Both the position numbers and the translations under genes were made by a program. Below the pieces are notes generated by a model, which worked only from the letters and a program-made list of their open reading frames with translations, did not search any database and was not told the DNA's origin. Below, one piece after another: positions 15,327-22,456 of a DNA stretch of 38,095 nucleotides (the stretch's first letter is position 1; each line of letters begins with the position of its first letter). This DNA is from a virus. The DNA lies in the IMG/VR virus record IMGVR_UViG_3300047202_000009, positions 1-38,095 of that record. One strand, given 5' to 3'.

Positions 15327-15918
15327 TATCTATAAAATACCATGCCTTGCGTCCCATCCCAGGATCTCCTACGAGGCTGTGATTGCCTGTTCTATGGTCT
15401 ATTAAACTTGGCATTGGGAAATATGTTTTAATTTTTTTGTGGCGTAAAAATCTGCTAATTCTTGTGTCGTCATTTTTTATTTTCATTTTATCACAGTACA
15501 TCAACATTTCCCTAATCAAGTAAGTTGGCAGGCATATGGCCACTCCCCAGCATGGGTTTGGCTCTATAACAAATCCTCTCTGCATTCCGTCGTTCGCAAT
15601 TTTTCTATATGATTGTCTGTTCCCGAAATAAAAGCTGTATGCAAATTCCTGATCTCCTGTCGTTTTTGCCCACACTGATTCTATAAATTTTATTGCCTTT
15701 TCCCTGAAATTTTCGCATATGATGGCGTCGTCCTGAATAACTATGTGATAATCGCAGTCATGGTCGTATTGCATCCATGCCCTTTTGCAGTTATTCCATA
15801 CTCCTATTTCGGCTCCGGCTTTATCTATGCTGAATTTCACATCTCCCAACATTCGGTTTAGATAAGGAAAGTATTTTGCGCGACTCGAGTGCGCCATTAT
15901 TGATATGCTTAATTTCAT
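15304..15918 (-). CDS. Glycosyltransferase-like protein
   Basis: A 204-residue protein with a GT-A-type N-terminus (LSISIMAHSSRAKYFPYL) and an acidic HIVIQDDAIICENFREKA segment that would bind metal and nucleotide sugar. Also present are NPCWGVAICLPTYLIREML and PSLIDHRTGNHSLVG. The pattern recalls GT25-like and other phage or host glycosyltransferases. Its stop region overlaps the next gene, and its start overlaps the preceding small gene as ATGA. Confidence 0.7.
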   Translation of the reverse strand: MKLSISIMAHSSRAKYFPYLNRMLGDVKFSIDKAGAEIGVWNNCKRAWMQYDHDCDYHIVIQDDAIICENFREKAIKFIESVWAKTTGDQEFAYSFYFGNRQSYRKIANDGMQRGFVIEPNPCWGVAICLPTYLIREMLMYCDKMKIKNDDTRISRFLRHKKIKTYFPMPSLIDHRTGNHSLVGDPGMGRKAWYFIDNENKSKN

Positions 15919-16085
15919 TTTTTAATAAAAATAAATATTGATAAAAGTTTAATCCACAGCCATCCTGGAAACCATCTCGGCTTTGGTTTTATAATTCTCG
16001 AATGAATTTCAGCCATCTCTTTCATTGTATCCCTATAAATTCTCCTGGCTTCCTGCCTTAACTTTTTTGATTTCTTTTCGTTCAT
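15915..16085 (-). CDS. Small basic phage protein
   Basis: A 56-residue protein: a basic helix (NEKKSKKLRQEARRIYRDT), then IIKPKPRWFPGWLWIKLLSIF, an aromatic-rich amphipathic or membrane-touching segment. I associate this KPKPRWxPxWLW pattern with small conserved proteins of uncultured phages, but no function is known to me. It overlaps the glycosyltransferase start by ATGA and may mark the start of the glycan operon. Confidence 0.75.
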   Translation of the reverse strand: MNEKKSKKLRQEARRIYRDTMKEMAEIHSRIIKPKPRWFPGWLWIKLLSIFIFIKK

Positions 16086-16092
16086 ATTTTTT

Positions 16093-16890
16093 TTATTTAT
16101 ATTCGATTTGATTTTCCTTTCCCGCGAACTCGAGCATCTCTCCGTTCTTGATGCAATATCTTTTTCCGAATTTTTCCACTATTGGCATGCCGTTAAAGTA
16201 TGGCTTTTTCTTTATCGGCAGTGCTTTTATCACTTCATCGTTCCAGCGCTCCTGGTTCAGCCATGTTGCCGGGTAAGGTATAAATATTCCCTTGTCTTTT
16301 GACCATTGCTCTGATCCTTTGTGGCTTTGCAGGGCTCTCATTATCAGGTCCACTAAATCAGGCTTTGGATTTAATCGGTTCCACGTCTGTTCGGCTTTTT
16401 TCTTTCCGGTCTTTCTAGGGTATTTTTTCCAAAATGTTTCAAAATCCAGGGCAGTATTTGAATTAGCTTTACTTAACTTACCTTGACTTACGCTGACCGT
16501 GGACTGTCCACCGCCCAATCTCCTGCTATTATCCTCTACATCCTGCCTTGGTTTTGGCTCTACAATATCTAGTTCAGGGCATGCTCTTTTTAAGAGTGGC
16601 AGGTATATGCTATTGACCTTTCTGTCGGCTCGAATGGTGTTGTGTTCGAGCCAGTCCATAATAATCATTACCTGATCTGCGTTCAGTTGTTTTATAAATC
16701 CCTTTGCCAATAATATTTTCAGGTTGTCGGGCGCTGATCCGAGCAGTTGGACTATCGGGTAAATTTCCACCACCCCATCGTCGTCTGCTCTTATCACTGC
16801 GTGCATGTATAAAAGTTGCGCGCCCTCTGGCATCTGCAAAAACTTTGCAGAGTTTGCGATTCTAAAGCTGAACATTCTATGTTGCGCCAT
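16093..16890 (-). CDS. Phage replication protein, DnaD/loader-like
   Basis: A 265-residue protein. The N-terminal half (MFSFRIANSAKFLQMPEGAQ, YMHAVIRADDDGVVE) matches the winged-helix region of phage replication proteins. The C-terminal half has ALDFETFWKKYPRKTGKKKA and FIPYPATWLNQERWND, the common C-terminal module of helicase-loader or initiator proteins. A low-complexity linker (about 110-140) separates them. It probably recruits the host helicase to the phage origin. Confidence 0.8.
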   Translation of the reverse strand: MAQHRMFSFRIANSAKFLQMPEGAQLLYMHAVIRADDDGVVEIYPIVQLLGSAPDNLKILLAKGFIKQLNADQVMIIMDWLEHNTIRADRKVNSIYLPLLKRACPELDIVEPKPRQDVEDNSRRLGGGQSTVSVSQGKLSKANSNTALDFETFWKKYPRKTGKKKAEQTWNRLNPKPDLVDLIMRALQSHKGSEQWSKDKGIFIPYPATWLNQERWNDEVIKALPIKKKPYFNGMPIVEKFGKRYCIKNGEMLEFAGKENQIEYK

Positions 16891-16908
16891 TTGATTTTTT
16901 TTGATTTT

Positions 16909-16980
16909 TTAATTACACTTTTTATTATCCTGCGTTTCTGTGATCCAGTCCAGCCCGGTCATTCCACAGTTTCTCCACAT
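16909..16980 (-). CDS. Possible 23-residue protein
   Basis: A short frame (MWRNCGMTGLDWITETQDN) whose ATG is two bases past the preceding stop. The composition, with Trp and Cys, is not random-looking. The evidence is only position and composition, and it could be spurious. No other content is seen between 16891 and 16982. Confidence 0.3.
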   Translation of the reverse strand: MWRNCGMTGLDWITETQDNKKCN

Positions 16981-16982
16981 CC

Positions 16983-17432
16983 CTATAAATTGTATTCTGC
17001 CTCGTATGGTTCGGGCAAATAAATTCCTTTTTCTACAATGTTTCCTGGCGAGCCTGCCCACATGCGTACGCGCGAGCAGTAATCTGCAAATTCTGCCCCC
17101 GACATGTGTGCGGTCCCGGCCGGTGCTTTCAAACCCCCTGGCATTATCTTTGTGTTTCCTGTCGCTATCTGCAACCATTCGTGAACGATGTCCTGGTCTA
17201 TTTCCCCGATTTCGTCTGCTATAATTTTTACTATCACTCCCCAGTAATATCCGTTAAAATTCGTCTCCTCTCCCGGCTGGCCGGATGTTCTCTTTTTGAA
17301 TTTTCTTTTAATCGTAATTTCAACCTCCTGCCCCTCTTTGAACTTTTGGATCACATAGGTTTGAAATGCCTGCGGGTCCGCATGCTTGACTTTTCCCTGT
17401 TCTATTGTTGCAAAAAACTTTGGAGTAATCAT
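16983..17432 (-). CDS. Conserved phage protein of unknown function
   Basis: A 149-residue protein. A basic segment EVEITIKRKFKKRTSGQPGE is followed by NFNGYYWGVIVKIIADEIG, EWLQIATGN and a C-terminal EFADYCSRVRMWAGSPGNIV then YLPEP. The YYWGV and YLPEP signatures recur in phage replication/recombination regions next to HNH and nuclease genes, possibly NinB-like, but I cannot assign a family with confidence. The start overlaps the HNH stop as ATGA. Confidence 0.7.
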   Translation of the reverse strand: MITPKFFATIEQGKVKHADPQAFQTYVIQKFKEGQEVEITIKRKFKKRTSGQPGEETNFNGYYWGVIVKIIADEIGEIDQDIVHEWLQIATGNTKIMPGGLKAPAGTAHMSGAEFADYCSRVRMWAGSPGNIVEKGIYLPEPYEAEYNL

Positions 17433-18160
17433 TTTTTTTTGAATAGTTTTTTAAGTCCTCTTTGTTTTTCCAATTCCAAAAATTTATCTTTGTATTTATA
17501 TGCGTGGAATTTTTGATGGCATTCTAAACATAATAAAATAAGATTTTTGAAATTGTGTAATTCTTCGTGGTCCGGGTGTCTTGATGCCGTGTATATATGG
17601 TGCACCTGAAATTGCATGGTCCCGTTTTGATTTACTCCGCATACCTCGCAAAATTTATATCCGTTCTTTTTCAAGAAATGCTTATGGTATCTTGCGCATG
17701 CGTTAAGGTGTTTTTGTGCCTGCCTGCTCGTCCTCTGCCATCCCATATAAAGTCCTGCCTTATAGTTTGGGTTTCCTTTGCCCCGTCTTTTTTCTTTGTA
17801 TTCTTGATAAATACATTCATTGCATTTTCCGGTCTTTGGGTGGTGGGATAATCTTGCAAACAATTTATCGCATTTTTTGCACTTTATCTCCTCTTTTTGC
17901 TTGCTTCTTTTGTTGGATATGTTGTAAGCATTCTGTTTCCAACATTCAAATGAGCATGTTTTTTTACCAACTTTTAACGGGTAGTTTATTTCAAATTCCT
18001 TTCCGCAAATTATGCATTTCTTTTTTCTCGGCTTAAATCCCCATACATCTTTTTTTGCACATTCTCGCGAGCAGTATTTTTTGATGCCGAATCTGCTCTC
18101 CGAGATGTAAAACTCTTTTTTGCAAACTTTGCATCTTATGTTTTTACCATTCTTAATCAT
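17429..18160 (-). CDS. HNH endonuclease with N-terminal zinc fingers
   Basis: 243 residues from the ATG at 18160. Several CxxC zinc modules (IRCKVCKKEFY; KKCIICGKEFEI; IKCKKCDKLFARL) precede the HNH domain (FCEVCGVNQNGT, FQVHHIYTASRHPDHEELHN, LCLECHQKFH). Such proteins are usually free-standing homing endonucleases. An ATG at 18169 would add three residues. I prefer 18160 because it aligns exactly with the start of the paralogue at 24512, and because a promoter -10 overlaps the longer start. Confidence 0.88.
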   Translation of the reverse strand: MIKNGKNIRCKVCKKEFYISESRFGIKKYCSRECAKKDVWGFKPRKKKCIICGKEFEINYPLKVGKKTCSFECWKQNAYNISNKRSKQKEEIKCKKCDKLFARLSHHPKTGKCNECIYQEYKEKRRGKGNPNYKAGLYMGWQRTSRQAQKHLNACARYHKHFLKKNGYKFCEVCGVNQNGTMQFQVHHIYTASRHPDHEELHNFKNLILLCLECHQKFHAYKYKDKFLELEKQRGLKKLFKKK

Positions 18161-18167
18161 ATACTTC

Positions 18168-18176
18168 ATTATACCA
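18168..18176 (-). promoter_or_regulatory. Extended -10, start-deciding, before HNH gene
   Basis: The minus strand reads TGGTATAAT here. The usual start distance puts transcription at about 18161, one base before the ATG at 18160, so the HNH message would be essentially leaderless. An own promoter is typical of a mobile homing-endonuclease gene. No good -35 is visible. Confidence 0.5.
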
Positions 18177-18199
18177 CAAATCAGGTTCTTTGGTGCATT

Positions 18200-18325
18200 T
18201 TATTCGTCCTCGTCGTCATGGCAATCCTCGTCGCAGTCGTCCTCGTCGCAGTCATCGCAGTCGTCGTCCGCCCAGTTATCGTCAAAATCATCGTCGTCAA
18301 AGTTTTTAATTACTAATTTCGGCAT
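18200..18325 (-). CDS. 41-residue Asp/Cys-rich acidic protein
   Basis: Starts MPKLVIKNF, then runs almost entirely on Asp and Glu punctuated by Cys: a CDDC and two CDED-type segments ending CH. It has one Trp and hardly any basic residues. The ATG lies 20 bp inside the end of the upstream gene, which suggests coupled translation. It might bind metal through its Cys/His/Asp residues or mimic nucleic acid to block a host enzyme. Both ideas are inference. The repeats of GAC/GAT codons could also be a tolerated low-complexity run. Confidence 0.6.
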   Translation of the reverse strand: MPKLVIKNFDDDDFDDNWADDDCDDCDEDDCDEDCHDDEDE

Positions 18326-18593
18326 GCTCTTGTAAATTTAATTGTATTTTTTCTGCATCCTCGACCCATTTATAACCTGCGATGTAACCGTCCGGCTCAA
18401 TCTTTTTAATATGCGGATTGAAATCTTTGTTGCCCGGTTCGGTTACTTCTCGCAATCGCCTGTCCGCGGTTGCGATTTTATACATTCTCCTGAATCTGCC
18501 GTAGCTTCCCAGGTTGCATTGATCCTCAATTTCCCGGTAAGAAACGATGCGTTTTTCTTTGATCCACTCGACTAATTGTTTTTTTAGGCTCAT
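18306..18593 (-). CDS. Small winged-helix-like protein
   Basis: A 95-residue protein with an N-terminal HTH-like run (LVEWIKEKRIVSYREIEDQC, YGRFRRMYKIATADRRLREV) and a C-terminal strand segment (HIKKIEPDGYIAGYKWV), consistent with a small winged helix. It lies in the recombination cluster, directly after the PD-(D/E)XK nuclease. The partner or DNA site is not known. Confidence 0.7.
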   Translation of the reverse strand: MSLKKQLVEWIKEKRIVSYREIEDQCNLGSYGRFRRMYKIATADRRLREVTEPGNKDFNPHIKKIEPDGYIAGYKWVEDAEKIQLNLQEHAEISN

Positions 18594-18597
18594 AAAT

Positions 18598-19188
18598 TTA
18601 TAGCCATTCCTGGCTGGTTAATTTTTGTATGCCTGCCCATGCTTTTTTAATACGGATCCTCATTTTCACGCAATCCATCATGTTTCGCACCTCCTTTCGC
18701 CTTATTACCTCGCCTGTGGCTTCTATTTTGCCGTCTAGGCGCTTCTTTGTCTGAATGCCCACCCATTCTATGTCTTTCGGAATTTGTCCTGTTTTTAGCT
18801 CTATTATGGTTGCGTAAAATGTGATCTGGTCAAAGGCCGACTTTTGGTTTAATATCTGCCCGGTTTTGTATTCTTTGAATGCGCTTAAATCTTTTTTGGC
18901 CGTGTCCAGCAGTGCAAATAATGGTATAATTTCTTTGCCTGTTTTGTATTCGACTTCCACTTTCATTTCGTTAATTTCTAAGGCAGGTATTTTTTCCATA
19001 ACCATGTCGAGGGCTGGATCCCCGGTAAATTCTCCATCCTCCAGCCCTTTCGACAATAGTTTTCCGTATGCCTGCCCTGAATTAATTCTCTGCTCCTCTC
19101 CCTGCAGATATTTTCTTTTATATCTTTCAGGATCTGTTTCAAACAGATTCAGTTGGGACCATGATAAATAATTTTTGGGCGTAAGCAT
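18598..19188 (-). CDS. PD-(D/E)XK nuclease, RecB/Cas4-like
   Basis: A 196-residue protein. The N-terminal YLSWSQLNLFETDPERYKRK pattern (SxSxLxxF...P..Y) and the core IIPLFALLDTAKKD then AFKEYKTGQ give the D...ExK catalytic arrangement. These are followed by FDQITFYATIIE, as in the PDDEXK_1 superfamily. Next to an ERF annealing protein, it is the likely 5'-3' exonuclease partner in a phage two-component recombination system. Confidence 0.82.
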   Translation of the reverse strand: MLTPKNYLSWSQLNLFETDPERYKRKYLQGEEQRINSGQAYGKLLSKGLEDGEFTGDPALDMVMEKIPALEINEMKVEVEYKTGKEIIPLFALLDTAKKDLSAFKEYKTGQILNQKSAFDQITFYATIIELKTGQIPKDIEWVGIQTKKRLDGKIEATGEVIRRKEVRNMMDCVKMRIRIKKAWAGIQKLTSQEWL

Positions 19189-19189
19189 G

Positions 19190-19768
19190 TTATTTTTTTT
19201 CTAACCTTTTAATTGTTTCGTTCGCCGCGTCGATGTATTCTTTCTTTTGCTCAGGCGTGTATCCTTTCGACTTTTCCATTTTTCCCACCGCTTCTTTCAG
19301 TTTCACTGCGTTTGTCGCTTTCTTTGCGTTCTCCACTAAGGCCTTAAATGTTTTTGTTTTCTGAGAATCTGCCATTGCTTTGTCCGCGTCAGGATCTGCT
19401 TGGTTGTCAGCGATATTAAAAGCCGACATAATCATATACCTTTTGCAGTATGTGAGTGTCGCTCCTGCGTTCTGTGCCGGTGATGCGGCGGCCACGCTTG
19501 TCAGCGGAATATCAAATTGATAAATTGCCTCTCCGCTGTTCTCTCCGGCCTCTGTGCTTTTAATCGTTAACTTCCCTTCGTACATTTCTTTGACCTTGTT
19601 GAATGGCAGGTCAAATAAAATGATTATGCTGTGCTTTTTTAAGAGGGGATTTATTGCTTGCGCGATGTCGTCTGGCTTGAAATACTTAAATCCTTTGAAT
19701 TCATTGTTGCCGTCTTTGGCAATTCTCAACTCATTGGAAATCTCCACGATTTTTTCGTAAATGTTCAT
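19190..19768 (-). CDS. erf: ERF-family single-strand annealing protein
   Basis: A 192-residue protein with ERF pattern: EFKGFKYFKPDDIAQAINPL, a central beta region, and AGATLTYCKRYMIMSAFNIA followed by acidic DPDAD. The C-terminal 60 residues are helical and Lys-rich. ERF proteins anneal complementary single strands during phage recombination and concatemer formation. The neighbouring genes (nuclease, coiled coil, SSB further up) fit that pathway. Confidence 0.85.
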   Translation of the reverse strand: MNIYEKIVEISNELRIAKDGNNEFKGFKYFKPDDIAQAINPLLKKHSIIILFDLPFNKVKEMYEGKLTIKSTEAGENSGEAIYQFDIPLTSVAAASPAQNAGATLTYCKRYMIMSAFNIADNQADPDADKAMADSQKTKTFKALVENAKKATNAVKLKEAVGKMEKSKGYTPEQKKEYIDAANETIKRLEKK

Positions 19769-19797
19769 GATTTTTTTTGATTTTTTAATTAATAATT

Positions 19798-19815
19798 GGT
19801 TGATAATGTTCGACC
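19798..19815. repeat. GGTCGAA...ACC inverted motif, copy 1
   Basis: Minus strand GGTCGA-N6-TCAACC, a palindrome with one G-T pair, lies just after the stop of the coiled-coil gene. Similar elements are at 20430-20446 and 37379-37394. All are preceded by AAA or AAAA and lie at or near the 3' end of a gene. They may be a small operator or RNA hairpin. Confidence 0.4.
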
Positions 19816-19817
19816 TT

Positions 19818-20414
19818 TTATAATGCGGCTACATTCACTTCCTCTTTGATTATAACGCCCGGGATCTGCGGTAGTCCATTCTTTTCGCGATCCATTGCAT
19901 CCTTTCTAACTCTGACCTCGTCGATTATCCAGTATTCGTCCGGGATCAGGTTCGGGTCCTCTATTACTGCCACCTTTCTCTTTCTCAGTTGCAATCCTGA
20001 ATTTTCTGTCTGCACGTTCTTTGGCGCATCGGGCAATTTTTCAATTCTCTTTACTGCGGTTTCGGTTTTAATCTTTCCGTCCTCGAGTTTTTTTGCGATC
20101 TTGTCCTCCTCCTCTTTCCTGATAACCTCTTGCGCCACCATGTATGCTGTTGCTTTTGACTTCAGCACCGTTTCGGCGTTATCGCAGTCCTTTATATAGG
20201 GATCATATTTTGTCCTTGCCTCCTCGATGATCTGTTTGGCCGGTGCCACAAATTTTTCTTTTTGCGCCTTTATGATTTTTAGTATTCCCCTGACGTTTTT
20301 TATTTTATCCGAGATTGCATCTAACTCCTCGGGCGTTGTGACTTTGGTGGCCTCTACCATTGCCATCATTCCCGTTATTGATTCTTTGAATGTTTCTATT
20401 TTATTTTTTTCCAT
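19818..20414 (-). CDS. Coiled-coil recombination-region protein
   Basis: A 198-residue protein. Residues 1-120 are a long charged helix set (TTPEELDAISDKIKNVRGIL, AKQIIEEARTKYDPYI, VIRKEEEDKIAKKL). The C-terminus is a compact domain (EYWIIDEVRVRKDAMDREK, LPQIPGVIIKEEV). Proteins of this layout often precede ssDNA-annealing genes in phages, but the function is not established to my knowledge. Confidence 0.75.
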   Translation of the reverse strand: MEKNKIETFKESITGMMAMVEATKVTTPEELDAISDKIKNVRGILKIIKAQKEKFVAPAKQIIEEARTKYDPYIKDCDNAETVLKSKATAYMVAQEVIRKEEEDKIAKKLEDGKIKTETAVKRIEKLPDAPKNVQTENSGLQLRKRKVAVIEDPNLIPDEYWIIDEVRVRKDAMDREKNGLPQIPGVIIKEEVNVAAL

Positions 20415-20709
20415 TTGATTTTTTTAATTGGTTAATATGTTCGACCTTTTGTTTTCCTATAAATTGGCAATTCCAGCAAATCACTTTCCCTTTGGTAAAA
20501 TTCAAAAACTCGATCTGTTTTTCTTTGCAGTAAAAGCATTTGCCTCCATGTTTTTCTATCTCGTCAATTTTTTTCATTCTCGGAGTTTTCAATATCATTT
20601 CCTCGCAGATTTGGTGGATCCTTGATCTCGACAATCCGACCATTTTTCCTATCGCTCCGTATGATAATCCTGCCCCTCTGAGTTGTTTGATTTTTTTTAT
20701 TGTTTCCAT
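20401..20709 (-). CDS. HTH and zinc-ribbon regulator
   Basis: 102 residues from the ATG at 20709. An HTH (IKQLRGAGLSYGAIGKMVGL then SRSRIHQICEEM) is followed by a zinc ribbon (CFYCKEKQIEF ... ICWNCQ). A longer frame from a GTG at 20763, overlapping the helicase stop as GTGA, exists. Its extra 18 codons, however, coincide with a promoter repeated elsewhere, so I prefer 20709. It is probably a sequence-specific regulator; control of the two matching promoters is plausible but unproven. Confidence 0.75.
   Translation of the reverse strand: METIKKIKQLRGAGLSYGAIGKMVGLSRSRIHQICEEMILKTPRMKKIDEIEKHGGKCFYCKEKQIEFLNFTKGKVICWNCQFIGKQKVEHINQLKKSNGKK
20430..20446. repeat. GGTCGAA...ACC inverted motif, copy 2
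   Basis: Minus strand GGTCGAACATATTAACC, within the last codons of the HTH/zinc-ribbon gene. With flanking AAAAGG and AATTA it shares about 25 positions with the copy at 19798. Here it is partly coding, so selection on the protein could also explain it. Confidence 0.35.
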
Positions 20710-20721
20710 GTTATTTATTTG

Positions 20722-20749
20722 ATTATAATCTATCCTGCACGCTTGTCCA
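20722..20749 (-). promoter_or_regulatory. Early promoter copy 2
   Basis: Minus strand TGGACA, 16 bp, TATAAT. The spacer shares CGTGCAGG and 11 of 16 bases with the promoter at 24854-24881. Transcription would begin about six bases before the ATG at 20709. It lies between the SNF2 helicase and the regulator gene and probably starts a recombination-gene transcript. Confidence 0.7.
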
Positions 20750-20759
20750 GCGAAGATGT

Positions 20760-22265
20760 TCACACTTTGTCCACACCTGCCTTTCTCGACATTCTATGCA
20801 AAAACTCGACCTGCGTGCTGGCTGATTTTATGCTGTCGTCTGATCCCTCTAAAATCTTGCTCAGCACATTTTTCTTGCTGTTTAGTATGTCGACTATGTC
20901 CTCCTCGATGGTGTCACTGCAGACGTAAAAATAAGCGTTGACCATTTTGTCCTGGCCTATTCTGTGGGCTCTATCTATCGCCTGATTGTGGATCTCCGGG
21001 CTCCAGTCCATGTCTGCGAATATCACTATTGAAGCGGCGGTCAGGTTCAATCCCACTCCTCCGGCCTTTATGTTGGCTATAAAAACCTTTGTCCCCGGGT
21101 TCTTTTGAAAGTCGTCCACCGAGGACTGCCTTTGATCCATGTCGTCGGCGCCGGTCAGGGTCCTGCATCTTATTCCTGCTTTCATTAATCCTGCGGCCAG
21201 TCCGTTTATTGTATTCGTATATTGGCTGAAAATTATCACTTTTTCGTCTTGCTCGATTGCATTCTCTACGTCTTTCATAATTCTTTCCATTTTTGCCTGT
21301 GAGCAAACCTGTTTCAGTTTTGTTATTTCTACAAGATGCCTCGCCATCATTATGTTATCGATGTTTCTTTCGGGTATCGGATTTTTCTGTAAAAAATCAA
21401 TGTATAAATCCCAGGCGGTGTCATAGTTTTTTTGCCAGACTTTGTCGAGTTCGCAATCCAATGTGCTCACTATTCTTTGTGGTAAATTCAGCACCTCCTC
21501 TTTTTTCCTGCGGATCATCGATCCTTTTATCGCTTCTCTCAACTCTCCAAGGTTTGTGGCTCCGGTTTCGTCCATGTATCTTATCACTCCTTTGGTTCTT
21601 GTCGGGATAACTTTCAGGAATGCTCCGCAGTATCTCTTTGCAAAATAGGTTCTGATGTTTCCCAGTGGATGCCCGATGGCCCGTAATAAATTATAGAGTT
21701 CTATCGGCCTGTTCAAAAGAGGTGTTCCCGTAAGGCAATAAATTCGTTTCATTTTGTGCGCTATGCCGTCGTATTTTGTCCTCGCTGGTTTTAACTCTCC
21801 GCCCATTGCGATCTGTTCTATTTCCTCGGATGTCAGTTTTTTTGTCTTTGGCTTAAACGATCCGCCAACTATGCAGGCCGCACGCAATGTTTTCCCTTTG
21901 ATGTAATGCGCCTCGTCTAAAATAAGATTTTCAACCCATCCATTTTCAATCAGGTTTTCAATCGCCTGCATTTCTCTTTGCAAAATATCGTAATTTATTA
22001 TGATCCATTTTTCCCGGTCGCTGATTCCCTCGTCGTGCCTGTTTATCACATGCACTTCGTCGTCTGGGTATACCATCTTTATTTCTCTTTGCCAGTTTAT
22101 TTTCAGCGATGCCGGGCATACAATCAACGTTCCTCCTCCGGCTGATTTTGCCGCCACTATGGCCTGCCTTGTTTTGCCCAGTCCCATCTCGTCGGCCAGG
22201 ATTGCTTTGCCTGTCCTTTCAAGGAATTCGATGCCTGTTTTTTGATGTTCGAATAGTTCTATCAT
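20760..22265 (-). CDS. SNF2-family DEAH helicase
   Basis: A 501-residue SWI2/SNF2-type ATPase: Walker A LADEMGLGKT (about 23-32), TLIVCPASLKINW, IINYDIL, LILDEAHYIKG, LTGTPLLNRPIELY, then the helicase C half with IIFSQYTNTI, KAGGVGLNLTAASIVIF and QAIDRAHRIGQ. This is a compact phage form without accessory domains. It likely remodels protein-DNA complexes or branched DNA during replication or recombination. The start overlaps the upstream small gene by four bases. Confidence 0.95.
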   Translation of the reverse strand: MIELFEHQKTGIEFLERTGKAILADEMGLGKTRQAIVAAKSAGGGTLIVCPASLKINWQREIKMVYPDDEVHVINRHDEGISDREKWIIINYDILQREMQAIENLIENGWVENLILDEAHYIKGKTLRAACIVGGSFKPKTKKLTSEEIEQIAMGGELKPARTKYDGIAHKMKRIYCLTGTPLLNRPIELYNLLRAIGHPLGNIRTYFAKRYCGAFLKVIPTRTKGVIRYMDETGATNLGELREAIKGSMIRRKKEEVLNLPQRIVSTLDCELDKVWQKNYDTAWDLYIDFLQKNPIPERNIDNIMMARHLVEITKLKQVCSQAKMERIMKDVENAIEQDEKVIIFSQYTNTINGLAAGLMKAGIRCRTLTGADDMDQRQSSVDDFQKNPGTKVFIANIKAGGVGLNLTAASIVIFADMDWSPEIHNQAIDRAHRIGQDKMVNAYFYVCSDTIEEDIVDILNSKKNVLSKILEGSDDSIKSASTQVEFLHRMSRKAGVDKV

Positions 22266-22417
22266 TTTAGTAAATATGCAGGGATGTTTTTAATCTCTTT
22301 TCTGACTTTCCCTTTGTTTGTTTCGACCCAGGCGTGCCTTTTGCAAGGTGTAATTTTAATGATCCTGTGTATCTCGAGTTTTGTTTCCTCTTTTTTCTTA
22401 AATAGTTTGAATTTCAT
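22262..22417 (-). CDS. Small basic protein coupled to helicase
   Basis: A 51-residue frame beginning MKFKLFKKKEETKLEIHRII and ending NIPAYLLK. It is Lys-rich with a beta/helix mix. Its TGA overlaps the ATG of the SNF2 helicase, a tight arrangement that favours a real gene. No family is recognised. Confidence 0.6.
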   Translation of the reverse strand: MKFKLFKKKEETKLEIHRIIKITPCKRHAWVETNKGKVRKEIKNIPAYLLK

Positions 22418-22456
22418 TTATTATGTTTTATTTTTTTTAATTACCAAATATCCGAA

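Noticed and set aside
20710-20763. GTG start for the HTH/zinc-ribbon protein
   Set aside because: The GTGA overlap is attractive, but these codons coincide with a promoter repeated at 24854 outside any gene, so the DNA conservation is better explained as regulatory.
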